Source: Algoriphagus sp.
GTDB taxonomy: Bacteria; Bacteroidota; Bacteroidia; Cytophagales; Cyclobacteriaceae
NCBI GenBank assembly: GCA_018336015.1
Contig: JAGXQZ010000060.1
Location: 62,001-126,000, forward strand
Reading direction: 5' to 3'
Length of the DNA stretch: 64,000 bases
The notes beneath the pieces are model-generated. The model searched no databases and was not told where the DNA came from. It worked only from the letters and a program-made list of their open reading frames with translations. Positions 46,332-54,085 of the stretch are shown here, one piece after another. Each line of letters opens with the position of its first letter. Within the stretch, counting starts at the first letter, position 1. The position numbers and the translations under genes were made by a program.

Positions 46332-47453
46332 ATGAAAGAAGAAACAACATATCCTTTTAACGAGGAATTAAGAGACGAAGAAGAGAAATCTTCATTAGAA
46401 GACGATCATGCAGAACTACCTCCAAATGACATTGTCGCATACAATGAATTGAGGTCTTGTGCGGATATAGTAAGAATGTGGAGAAATCGTCAATTGACGA
46501 TTCAGCCAGATTTTCAAAGAGATATCGTTTGGAAAAAGCCGGAACAGACGAGATTAATTGATTCATTAATCAAACAATTACCGATTCCTAGTATGTGTAT
46601 AAGTTTTGATTTTAATACAAATGAAAGACTTGTTATTGACGGCCTTCAAAGAATTTCGACCATTATTAATTTCCTGACAAATGACGAATATCAATTATCA
46701 TCTTTAGATGATATTGATCCAAAGATTTCAGGAAAAACAGTATCATCAATTAAATCTAAAAATAAAACTCTCTATGATAGAGTTGAAAATTTGACAATCC
46801 CAATTACTGTTTTAAGATGTGACTATCAAAAAAAGCAGCATATGGATTATTTGTTTACAATTTTCCACAGATTAAATTCAGGAGGAACAAAACTTAATAA
46901 TCAAGAGATAAGGAATTGTATTTACAATGGAAAATTAAATACACTATTAAAAAGTACTGTAAAGTATCCTAACTACAAAAGCCTATTCAACATTGATGAC
47001 GATAAAACTTATCGTTTTGCATTTGAAGAATTGAATTTAAGATATTTCGCATTCGAAGAACTGCTTGACAAGTACAATGGAAAATTGGCTAAGTTTCTAA
47101 ACGACTACATGTATGACAAAGAAAAAAATCCAAAACTCCCTAAAATAACAGATGTAGAAATTGAAAATAAAAGAAAGCAATTTCAAAAGACTATTGATTT
47201 AACCTATACAAAAGTATATAATAATCAAAGTGCTGAAAAGGTCAGTAAATCTGTGATTGAAGCTGTCTTAGTAGCAGTCAGCAAAAATACAGGTTATATT
47301 GATAGTTTGAGCGTTCTTGATGCTCAAGAATTACTAACAACTTTAAGGAATGATCCTCTTTTTTCAGTAGAAAGTTTAAAAGAAGGATTATCTCAAAAAT
47401 CAAAAGTAATAGACCGTATTAACAGAGCAATCGAAATTTTTTCTGGAAATTAA
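46332..47453 (+). CDS. DUF262 domain-containing protein (ParB/Srx-like fold)
   Basis: A 373-residue protein whose N-terminal half is a DUF262 domain: ADIVRMWRNRQLTIQPDFQRDIVWKKPEQTRLIDSLI, then the signature VIDGLQRIST with Asp103-Gly-Leu-Gln-Arg107, corresponding to the DGQQR motif, then the FHRLNSGGTKLNNQEIRNCIY helix. The C-terminal half is helical without a recognised nuclease motif. DUF262 proteins form parts of GmrSD, SspE and BrxU-type restriction systems, where the DGQQR site hydrolyses nucleotides. It shares TAATG with the following HEPN-like gene, so the two are translationally coupled. A defence role is inferred from family and neighbours. Confidence 0.85.
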   Translation: MKEETTYPFNEELRDEEEKSSLEDDHAELPPNDIVAYNELRSCADIVRMWRNRQLTIQPDFQRDIVWKKPEQTRLIDSLIKQLPIPSMCISFDFNTNERLVIDGLQRISTIINFLTNDEYQLSSLDDIDPKISGKTVSSIKSKNKTLYDRVENLTIPITVLRCDYQKKQHMDYLFTIFHRLNSGGTKLNNQEIRNCIYNGKLNTLLKSTVKYPNYKSLFNIDDDKTYRFAFEELNLRYFAFEELLDKYNGKLAKFLNDYMYDKEKNPKLPKITDVEIENKRKQFQKTIDLTYTKVYNNQSAEKVSKSVIEAVLVAVSKNTGYIDSLSVLDAQELLTTLRNDPLFSVESLKEGLSQKSKVIDRINRAIEIFSGN

Positions 47454-47944
47454 TGGTAGTAAAAAAGCATATCCTAAATAATATTCAAAAGCTCGATAGA
47501 TTGTATAACTCTGCCCCGACAGCAGAAGCTACCTACTATTCCAAACTTGCTATAATAGAGCTTTGCGGATGGATTGAACATTCTATGGATAATATTGCAG
47601 ATAATTTTGCGACACGGCACTTGACCTCTACTCCATTTAGAGATATGTACTCAAGTATAAAAAAAGGAACCTATGGCTTTGAGTACAAAAAAAATTTTCG
47701 AAAAATGCTTAGTAGCACCATTGGACTTCATAATATGCAATCAATTGAATTGTCACTAACTACAACTGGAGAAATTGCAATACTTGAAGCTACCTTATCT
47801 TCATTAAAAACTCTAAGAGATAATGCTGCACACACATTTATTGATGCAACGACTACCTATCAAGCTCCTTCAGCAACAAAATCGCAACTCTTAATAATTT
47901 ATCCCATACTTAAAAAAATCGGACAACAAGTTAGATCATTATGA
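47453..47944 (+). CDS. HEPN-like protein, candidate RNase partner of the DUF262 protein
   Basis: A 163-residue all-helical soluble protein. The helix near residue 120 ends in RDNAAHTF, giving an R-x4-H motif (Arg122, His127) characteristic of catalytic HEPN domains, and the earlier LAIIELCGWIEHSMDNIADNF helix fits the first HEPN helix. Proteins of the MAE_28990 and RiboL-PSP-HEPN groups have the same size and motif and are often found next to DUF262 genes. It starts inside the stop codon of the DUF262 gene. HEPN proteins act as RNases or toxins in abortive defence; activity here is inferred, not shown. Confidence 0.65.
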   Translation: MVVKKHILNNIQKLDRLYNSAPTAEATYYSKLAIIELCGWIEHSMDNIADNFATRHLTSTPFRDMYSSIKKGTYGFEYKKNFRKMLSSTIGLHNMQSIELSLTTTGEIAILEATLSSLKTLRDNAAHTFIDATTTYQAPSATKSQLLIIYPILKKIGQQVRSL

Positions 47945-48041
47945 AAGCTCGAACGCAAAACCAGAAAAGGTTAGCGGTCACCCTATTGAAAGACCTTTCG
48001 AATCAAAATGATAAAATAAATTATAAATCAAATAGATTAGA

Positions 48042-48620
48042 ATGTTTTCAAAGCTACTAAAACTAACTTTTGCAATAACAGCTTATGCACCTGTCATCCT
48101 AATTTGCTGGATTGTAAGCATTTATAATTTAATACAATCAGGTGGAAATATTAGTTTCATTGACTTTTCGAATTTCAAAATCACCGATTTGATTAACAGA
48201 TTAAATTTGATTTTCCTATTCTTATTGTTGGTTTTAGCCTCTTGGTTTATTTTGAAGTTAGCTAGCAATAAACTTACAAGAAATCATATTGAAGTAAAGT
48301 CAATTAAAAGTTCTGACCTTAATATGAATATTCTTGTTTTTAGTTACTTCCTTCCTTGTGTTGAAGTTTACAAAAAAGATTTTATATACTTAATTGCTTG
48401 GTTTTTGGCTCTTTGTGTAATAATTTACATTAATAAAGGAACATATTTTTATAACCCTCTTATGAAACTGTTTGGATATAGTTATTATGAAATCGCTACA
48501 AAAAAGGAAGTAACATATTTGATGCTTTCAAAACAAAAACTAAAAAACACTAATGATATAAATGCATATTCTCAACTTACTGATTTTGTGCTGTTAAATT
48601 CGTCTAACCCTAAAATGTAA
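48042..48620 (+). CDS. kwaA: KwaA-like four-helix membrane protein (Kiwa anti-phage system candidate)
   Basis: A 192-residue protein with four predicted transmembrane helices (about 5-32, 50-74, 93-109, 114-137) and a cytoplasmic C-terminal region with the pattern FYNPLMKLFGYSYYEIA (about 138-154), which matches the 'NP-L---GY--Y' segment I associate with KwaA and related small defence membrane proteins. In Kiwa, KwaA senses phage attack at the membrane and works with KwaB. The next gene, three bases downstream, is DUF4868-like, which is the expected partner. Base composition is strongly AT-rich. The assignment rests on topology, motif and gene order; sequence identity to known KwaA is probably low. 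Confidence 0.68.
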   Translation: MFSKLLKLTFAITAYAPVILICWIVSIYNLIQSGGNISFIDFSNFKITDLINRLNLIFLFLLLVLASWFILKLASNKLTRNHIEVKSIKSSDLNMNILVFSYFLPCVEVYKKDFIYLIAWFLALCVIIYINKGTYFYNPLMKLFGYSYYEIATKKEVTYLMLSKQKLKNTNDINAYSQLTDFVLLNSSNPKM

Positions 48621-48623
48621 ACT

Positions 48624-49460
48624 ATGCCAAACGAAACGTGTAATTTTTTTGCAATATTAAAAGATGACTCAGTAAAAAAAATAAACTTACTTCAATCTAT
48701 TACCCCTGATATTAGAGGAGTATTTGTGAATATTGGTAACTCTATTTTAAATGATGATGTAGAAGAAATTTTATTCGATGGAAATTTTAATGTTCAGGAC
48801 GAAGAAATTTTATATGTCGAATTAGAATTACCAGCAAATGTGATTGAAGCAAGTACAAATCCTATAGGAATAGATGTTTTAAACTTGGCAACTGATGACA
48901 TAAAGACACTTTTTTGGGTAGAAAACAATGTATACTATTTTCAAAATTTTGATAAAAGAAAATTACTACAAAATAAAAACGTAATTTACTGGGATAGAGC
49001 TACTTTTAATAAACTAACAAATAGCGCATTAATTATTGACAATATCATCAACGCAATATACAAGAATAATAAATTTTATTTTAAGTCTTATTCAAACGCA
49101 AACAAAATTTTCAGTTTGTTGACATATTTTGAAGAAGCTACAGATGATGTTATTGAGCAATTTTCGGCTAATAACGTATTAAGTGTTGATTCAACTTGGC
49201 TGAAAAATAACGGAAACACTGTAATAAAAAAGCAAATTACTTTAATCCAAAAGAGTAATGTACTTGCAACAGCAAATCCCAAAAAGGTTAAAACTTCTGC
49301 AAATAAGTTTAACTTGAAAATTGAATTGGTAGACGGTAAATTGGTTTTACCAAACGACAAAAAACAATGCAAAGACATTCTTTCTTTTTTAAACGAACAG
49401 TATTACATTGGTTTAATTACAGGGAAAAAGTTCAGAACAAACTCTAAGAGAGATGCTTAG
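48624..49460 (+). CDS. kwaB: KwaB-like DUF4868 protein (Kiwa anti-phage system candidate)
   Basis: A 278-residue soluble protein following kwaA-like by three bases. The N-terminal half is mainly beta (VKKINLLQSITPDIRG...FNVQDEEILYVELELP) and the C-terminal half contains KSYSNANKIFSLL, FLNEQYYIG and the terminal LITGKKFRTNSKR, which corresponds to the 'LTG--Y--NSK' ending of DUF4868 proteins. KwaB binds DNA and blocks phage replication after KwaA is triggered. It is slightly shorter than E. coli KwaB (about 315), mostly in the N-terminal region. Gene order, spacing and domain match Kiwa; confirmation needs profile search. Confidence 0.68.
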   Translation: MPNETCNFFAILKDDSVKKINLLQSITPDIRGVFVNIGNSILNDDVEEILFDGNFNVQDEEILYVELELPANVIEASTNPIGIDVLNLATDDIKTLFWVENNVYYFQNFDKRKLLQNKNVIYWDRATFNKLTNSALIIDNIINAIYKNNKFYFKSYSNANKIFSLLTYFEEATDDVIEQFSANNVLSVDSTWLKNNGNTVIKKQITLIQKSNVLATANPKKVKTSANKFNLKIELVDGKLVLPNDKKQCKDILSFLNEQYYIGLITGKKFRTNSKRDA

Positions 49461-49525
49461 CGTAATAGATAAAAGCCAAAAAAGTGATAACCGTTAACAA
49501 CTAAGCTTTCGTTGCGCGCCGAGAA

Positions 49526-49599
49526 CAGCCTGTCCCGATGAATATCGGGAAACAATGAAAGTGCTGTTGCACTGCCTGTCTCGATTATTTCGAGAAGAC
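49526..49599. repeat. Two related palindromic repeats
   Basis: Copies at 49526-49553 and 49571-49599 share the pattern 'cctgtc.cgat...tcg.ga'. Each contains its own palindrome: tcccgat/atcggga in the first and tctcga/tcgaga in the second. The 636-base spacer 49461-50096 downstream of the Kiwa-like pair holds these, the direct repeats listed next and a terminator, but no gene. Confidence 0.6.
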
Positions 49600-49749
49600 C
49601 GGTGAGGTTCTTATGGGGATTGAATCGGAATTTCAAATGGATTTATAGGGTAGGTTAGTTCAAAAAGTCCGCTTTGGGTTGTGGATCACATTCAAAAAGC
49701 AATCTAATTATAGAATTTCCCGCCCTTCCAATCTCCTCTAGTCGTAGTC

Positions 49750-49895
49750 TATTGTCTTTCATGTTTGAAGTTCATCGGGTGCTGGGTTTAAACCCTTCCT
49801 AGGTGTACTATAATGTCTTTTATGATTGAAGTTCAGCTGGTGCTGGGTGTAATTTGCAATTACACCCTTTTATAAAGAGGAATTTGTAATTCCAT
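49750..49895. repeat. Direct repeats with internal palindromes (REP-like)
   Basis: Two imperfect copies (49750-49797 and 49811-49869) share tgtctttyatg-ttgaagttca---ggtgctgggt. The second extends into the palindrome gggtgtaattt/aattacaccc, followed at once by a second palindrome ggaat/attcc. Such gtgtaatttgcaattacac repeats are common in this phylum. Confidence 0.6.
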
Positions 49896-49986
49896 TTCGA
49901 GGTTTGAAGCCTTATTCTTTGAAGCATTTGAACAATTTGTAAATGATAGGATAGATAGACCTAAGTTAAAATTAAAGTCTTTCTCC

Positions 49987-50017
49987 GCCCTTCCATCCCC
50001 CTTTGGAAGGGCTTTTT
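49987..50017 (+). terminator. Hairpin terminator upstream of the sugar isomerase gene
   Basis: The eight-base arms gcccttcc and ggaagggc enclose a ten-base loop and are followed by ttttt. It closes the repeat-rich spacer before the next gene. Confidence 0.65.
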
Positions 50018-50096
50018 CTTTCCCCCTCCTCAATCGTTTCCGCAATTTCCAGACCCCTCAGGAAGGTCAGGCGGGGAAGATTTCTTACTTTAAAGG

Positions 50097-50981
50097 ATGA
50101 ACCCAAAAGACCTTTCCCGAAGGGGCTTCTTGCAGCAGTCCGCCATCGCCGGACTCGGTGCAGCCCTGCTTCCTCACCTCGCTTGGTGCGCGACTCCTGC
50201 CGCTGACCTCCGCTTTGGCCTCGTGACCTACGAGTGGGCCAAGGATTGGGACCTGCCTACCCTGATCTCCAACTGTGAGAAGACGGGCGTCCTCGGCGTA
50301 GAGCTCCGCACCCAGCATGCCCATGCGGTGGAAGTAGGCCTCAGCAAGGCCCAACGGCTCGATGTCAAGAAGCGCTTTGCCGACAGTCCCGTCACCTGTC
50401 TCGGCTACGGCAGCAATTACGAATACCACAGTCCCGACCCCGCCAAGCTGAAGGAAAATATCGAAGGCACCAAGGCCTACATCCAGCTCTGCCATGACAT
50501 CGGGGCTTCCGGCATCAAGGTCAAGCCCAATGCCATGCCCAAGGAAGTTGCCCCCGAAAAGACCATCGCCCAGATCGCCCGCTCTTTCAATGAAGTGGGG
50601 AAGTTTGCCCAAGACTACGGGCAGCTGATCCGGGTGGAAGTGCACGGCACGACGACTCAGGAACTTCCCGTGATGAAGCAGATCTTTGATCAGGTCACCG
50701 AATCCAACGTCAAGGTCTGCTGGAACTGCAATGCGGAAGATCTGCTGCCTCCGGGTTTGGAACACAACTTCGACCTGGTGAAAAAGTGGTTTGGCGATAC
50801 GGTGCACGTCCGCGAGTTTAACGTGGGCGATTATCCCTATCCCGAGCTGTTTCGCCTCTTTGCCAAGATGAACTACCAAGGCTGGATCCTGCTGGAAGCC
50901 CGCACGCAACCTGCCGACCGCGTCGCCGCGCTAAAGGAGCAGCTGGAGTTGTTTAAGGGGTTGGTGGCTGGAAGTAGGTAG
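50097..50981 (+). CDS. Tat-exported sugar phosphate isomerase/epimerase-type TIM-barrel protein
   Basis: A 294-residue protein with a twin-arginine signal (SRRGFLQQSAIAGLGAALLP, cleavage after about residue 32) and a xylose-isomerase-like TIM barrel: LRFGLVTYEWAKDWDLPTLI, then LGVELRTQHAHAV, ASGIKVKPN, IRVEVHGTTTQELPVM, VKVCWNCNAEDLL and the terminal GWILLEARTQP. The likely metal ligands are the glutamate of VEVHG and the later acidic residues. Such secreted isomerase-like enzymes work with Gfo/Idh/MocA oxidoreductases on sugars in the periplasm; one follows 409 bases downstream. The gene is strikingly GC-rich compared with the island before it (a hand count of 50161-50220 gives about two thirds G+C). 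Confidence 0.85.
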   Translation: MNPKDLSRRGFLQQSAIAGLGAALLPHLAWCATPAADLRFGLVTYEWAKDWDLPTLISNCEKTGVLGVELRTQHAHAVEVGLSKAQRLDVKKRFADSPVTCLGYGSNYEYHSPDPAKLKENIEGTKAYIQLCHDIGASGIKVKPNAMPKEVAPEKTIAQIARSFNEVGKFAQDYGQLIRVEVHGTTTQELPVMKQIFDQVTESNVKVCWNCNAEDLLPPGLEHNFDLVKKWFGDTVHVREFNVGDYPYPELFRLFAKMNYQGWILLEARTQPADRVAALKEQLELFKGLVAGSR

Positions 50982-51389
50982 TGATCAGTAAGCAGTCTCA
51001 GTGATCAGTAAGCAGTCGCAGTGATCAGTCTTCAGAATCAGTGATCAGTAAGCAGTCTCAGTGGTCAGTATTGTGAGATAGTACCCTTCGACAAGCTCAG
51101 GGCAGGACCTTCGACAAGCTCAGGGCCGTATCTGAATACTGACTACTAAGACCTCTGACCACTGACCACCGATCACTAAACCTTGACCATTGAACTTCGA
51201 ACCCTGAATACTGAACTCTGAATCCTGACCACTGACCACCAATCACTAAACCTTGACCATTGAACTTCGAACTCTGAACTCTGAAAACCGAACACTGACC
51301 ACTGAATACTGAACACTGAACACTGAATATTGAAATCCGAAATCCGAACTCCGAAATCAAAAATCCGAAATCAATAAACCCTCCATACC
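50981..51389. repeat. Complex tandem and degenerate repeat spacer
   Basis: Between the isomerase stop and the oxidoreductase start there are three adjoining repeat types. Five copies of a 20-base unit (gtgatcagtaagcagtctca with substitutions) lie in exact register at 50981-51080. Two identical copies of ccttcgacaagctcaggg lie at 51085-51102 and 51108-51125. A 48-base unit occurs at 51155-51202 and 51235-51282 with one mismatch. The remainder to 51389 is a degenerate ladder of 'ctgaNNa' and 'ccgaaat' units. No gene lies here. Confidence 0.85.
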
Positions 51390-52751
51390 ATGACCAACGA
51401 TCAATCCAGAAGAGATTTTCTGAAAAAATCAGCCCTCACTACTGCCGGAATTGGCTTCGGTGCGATGGCTTTTTCCCCAAAAAGTTATGGCCGCATCCTC
51501 GGTGCCAATGACCGGGTGAATGTAGGCATTGTAGGTTTCTCCGACCGATGCCGTGGCGCCTTGGTTCCTGCCATGCAGATTCACGCCAAGGAAATGAACT
51601 TTCAGTTTACCGCCGTGTCGGACATCTGGAGCCGCAGACGGGACGAAGCACAGGCTTTTGTCAAGGAACGCGCAGGAGTGGACATCGCTGCCTGCCGCAA
51701 CAATGAGGAACTCTATGACCGCAAGGATGTAGATGTCGTCATCATCAGCACGGCGGACTTTCAGCATGCCCTGCACTGCAAGGAAGCGGTTGAAGCTGGC
51801 CGGGATGCCTATGTGGAAAAGCCCTTTGCCGAAACCATGGCTGACAACCGTGCTGCCAAAGAAGCGGTCCTTCGTACCGGTAAAATCGTGCAGGTGGGTT
51901 CGCAGCGCCGCAGTGGACTCAACTATCACCAAGCCCATGACTTTATCAAAGCCGGCAAATTTGGCGATATCGTCGCGGTGGAGATGACTTGGAATGTAAA
52001 TCAACCCGGTCGCTGGAGACGTGCCGACCTCGTCAATCAAATTCGAAAAGAAGATACCGACTGGGATCGCTACCAGATGAACCGTCCCAAGACAGAATGG
52101 GATCCGCGCAAATACCTGGAATTCCGGTTGTTTTGGCCATACTCTTCCGGGATTCCGGGGCAGTGGATGGCGCATCAGATCGATACGGTGCACTGGTTTA
52201 CCGACTTGCCTCACCCACGCAGCGTGGCTGCCAACGGAGGTATTTACCTGTGGAAAGACGGCCGCCAAAACTTTGATACCATGACGGCGGTCTTTGACTA
52301 CGGGCCGCTGAATGACAAAAGTAAAGGCTTCCAAGTGATCTATTCTTCCCGATTTACCAACTCTGCCGGTGGTACCAAGGAGATTTATTATTCCAATGCT
52401 GGCGAGCTAAACTTGGATACCAATAAGATCTCTCCCAATGGGGGGCTTTCCGCCAATCAGGCGAGAGCGATGGGGCTGAAGGAAAATCTCCTTCCGGAAA
52501 TGGCGCTCGGCGAGGCAGTACAAGTGGAAACAGGTGCCAATACCGGTGCGGATCCCATGACCTCAGCTCACATGCGCAACTGGATGGAATGTGTGCGTTC
52601 CCGTAAAAAGCCGAATGCCGACGTGATGGCAGGTTATAACCATTCGATCGCGAATATTATGACAACGGCTGCACTTCGTACCGGTCAATTTGTAACTTTC
52701 GATGAAGAAAAGCAGGAAGTGATGGCCGGAGGCAAAGTGTTCCAATACTAA
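51390..52751 (+). CDS. Tat-exported Gfo/Idh/MocA family oxidoreductase
   Basis: A 453-residue NAD(P)-dependent oxidoreductase with a twin-arginine leader (SRRDFLKKSALTTAGIGFGAMAF). The Rossmann domain begins RVNVGIVGFSDRC and contains the EKPF motif (DAYVEKPFAETMADN) with the conserved lysine. The C-terminal substrate domain includes WPYSSGIPGQWMAHQIDTVHWF with the catalytic-type Asp-His pair and ends MAGYNHSIANIMTTAALRTGQ. Periplasmic members of this family commonly oxidise sugars at C3. The cofactor must be folded in before Tat export. It is 14 bases upstream of the DUF6807 lipoprotein gene and is probably co-transcribed with it. Confidence 0.92.
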   Translation: MTNDQSRRDFLKKSALTTAGIGFGAMAFSPKSYGRILGANDRVNVGIVGFSDRCRGALVPAMQIHAKEMNFQFTAVSDIWSRRRDEAQAFVKERAGVDIAACRNNEELYDRKDVDVVIISTADFQHALHCKEAVEAGRDAYVEKPFAETMADNRAAKEAVLRTGKIVQVGSQRRSGLNYHQAHDFIKAGKFGDIVAVEMTWNVNQPGRWRRADLVNQIRKEDTDWDRYQMNRPKTEWDPRKYLEFRLFWPYSSGIPGQWMAHQIDTVHWFTDLPHPRSVAANGGIYLWKDGRQNFDTMTAVFDYGPLNDKSKGFQVIYSSRFTNSAGGTKEIYYSNAGELNLDTNKISPNGGLSANQARAMGLKENLLPEMALGEAVQVETGANTGADPMTSAHMRNWMECVRSRKKPNADVMAGYNHSIANIMTTAALRTGQFVTFDEEKQEVMAGGKVFQY

Positions 52752-52765
52752 ATCAGATCGAATCC

Positions 52766-53845
52766 ATGTTTCAAAAAATCAAGGCTGTGGCAGTTTCCAG
52801 CCTCATTTTCATGACATTCCAAGCATGCTCAGGTAATAAAGAGGTGTCTTCCGATACGGCAGATTTTCAAAAACCAATCGTCAAATTGGTGCGAAAAGAT
52901 GCCGAGAAAAAAGTCGAAGTGTTGATAGACGGTCAACTCTTCACGGCCTATTACTATCCGGAGACCATCGCCAAGCCGGTGCTGTATCCGATTCGGAGTT
53001 TGGGTGGGGCGGACCTTACCAGAGGTTACCCCTTGGACCCAAGACCGGGGGAGCGGGTAGACCATCCGCACCACATCGGGCATTGGTTTAACTACGGAGA
53101 TGTCAATGGCCTTGATTTTTGGAACAATTCCGATGCGATTCCTGCGGAAAAAAAGAGCGGGTATGGCACGATCATCCCTTCTGAGGAAATTGAGCTCAAG
53201 GAGATGGGGGACAAAGCCGAACTGACCGTGGGCATGGATTGGATCGGGCCCGACGGACGTATTTTACTGAAGGAAAAGACCAAGTTTGTTTTCCATGCCG
53301 AAGGGACCAAACGCATGATCGACCGCATCAGCACGATTACCGCTTATGGTCTTGACGTGGACATGAAGGACAACAAAGAGGGAATGTTTGCTATCCGGGT
53401 GGCGCGGGAGTTGGAGCATCCATCGGACAAGCCAGAGCTCTTCACCGATGCCAATGGCATAGCCACCGCAGTTCCCACTTTGAATAACGAAGGCGTGACA
53501 GGTAAGTACCGCAGCAGCGAAGGCAAAGTTGGGGATGAAGTTTGGGGAACCCGAGGCAAATGGGTGACTTTGACTGGAGTCATCAAAGGCGAGCAGGTGG
53601 CCATGACCATCCTCGATCATCCGAATAATCCGGGGTATCCGACCTATTGGCATGCGAGAGGCTATGGCTTGTTTGCAGCAAACCCACTCGGTCAAAAAGC
53701 CCTCAGCAACGGCAAGGAAACGCTCAATTTTAAGTTGGCCGAAGGAAAATCAGCCACGTTCCGCTACCGGATATTGATTCATTCGGGGACAAGTGTGACG
53801 GATGAGTTGCTGAATACGGAGTTTGCGGCCTTTTCGAAGAAGTGA
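52766..53845 (+). CDS. DUF6807 (PmoA-like) family lipoprotein
   Basis: A 359-residue exported protein. The leader MFQKIKAVAVSSLIFMTFQAC gives a lipobox Cys21. The body matches the DUF6807 family: YPIRSLGGADLTRGYPLDP, then the histidine-rich HPHHIGHWFNYGDVNGLDFWN, TILDHPNNPGYPTYWHARGYGLFAANPLG, and FRYRILIHSG. The name 'PmoA' in databases is misleading, as there is no methane-oxidation machinery here. The family co-occurs with Gfo/Idh/MocA genes in sugar loci, as it does here. Its reaction is unknown. Confidence 0.85.
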   Translation: MFQKIKAVAVSSLIFMTFQACSGNKEVSSDTADFQKPIVKLVRKDAEKKVEVLIDGQLFTAYYYPETIAKPVLYPIRSLGGADLTRGYPLDPRPGERVDHPHHIGHWFNYGDVNGLDFWNNSDAIPAEKKSGYGTIIPSEEIELKEMGDKAELTVGMDWIGPDGRILLKEKTKFVFHAEGTKRMIDRISTITAYGLDVDMKDNKEGMFAIRVARELEHPSDKPELFTDANGIATAVPTLNNEGVTGKYRSSEGKVGDEVWGTRGKWVTLTGVIKGEQVAMTILDHPNNPGYPTYWHARGYGLFAANPLGQKALSNGKETLNFKLAEGKSATFRYRILIHSGTSVTDELLNTEFAAFSKK

Positions 53846-53955
53846 TTTTCAGTTTCCCGCAGACCTGACTGCCTTCAGGCAAGTTTGCACAGAAAAAGGC
53901 GCAGATTTTCGCGGATTTAAAAAAAAATATAGTTAAATCAAATTTGGCTGGATTC

Positions 53956-53993
53956 AGACCTGGCAGGTTTTCAAAACTTGACAGGTCTTTTTT
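53956..53993 (+). terminator. Hairpin terminator of the Gfo/DUF6807 operon
   Basis: A long stem-loop of the type agacctg...caggtct with an A/T loop, followed by a T run, lies 110 bases after the DUF6807 stop. The upstream segment (53860-53930) includes a 'gcgcagattttcgcggattt' repeat found widely in Bacteroidota. Confidence 0.75.
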
Positions 53994-54085
53994 ATTTACT
54001 TCCATCGAAAATTAGGTAGAGGAGCTTAGTGGTTTAAAAATCAATTTTTATTTTACTTTAACTCTTCCCCTCAACCCAAAAGACC

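Noticed and set aside
50085-50909. 274-codon frame antisense to the TIM-barrel isomerase gene
   Set aside because: High G+C and codon bias of the real gene open the opposite strand. The plus-strand frame has a Tat signal and TIM-barrel motifs, and the antisense product matches nothing I know.
50981-51389. Possible CRISPR array
   Set aside because: The 20-base units abut without unique spacers of constant length, and no cas genes are nearby. It is a tandem-repeat spacer, not a CRISPR array.
51429-52334. 301-codon frame antisense to the Gfo/Idh/MocA gene
   Set aside because: Same explanation: it is a shadow of a strongly biased coding strand that carries clear family motifs.
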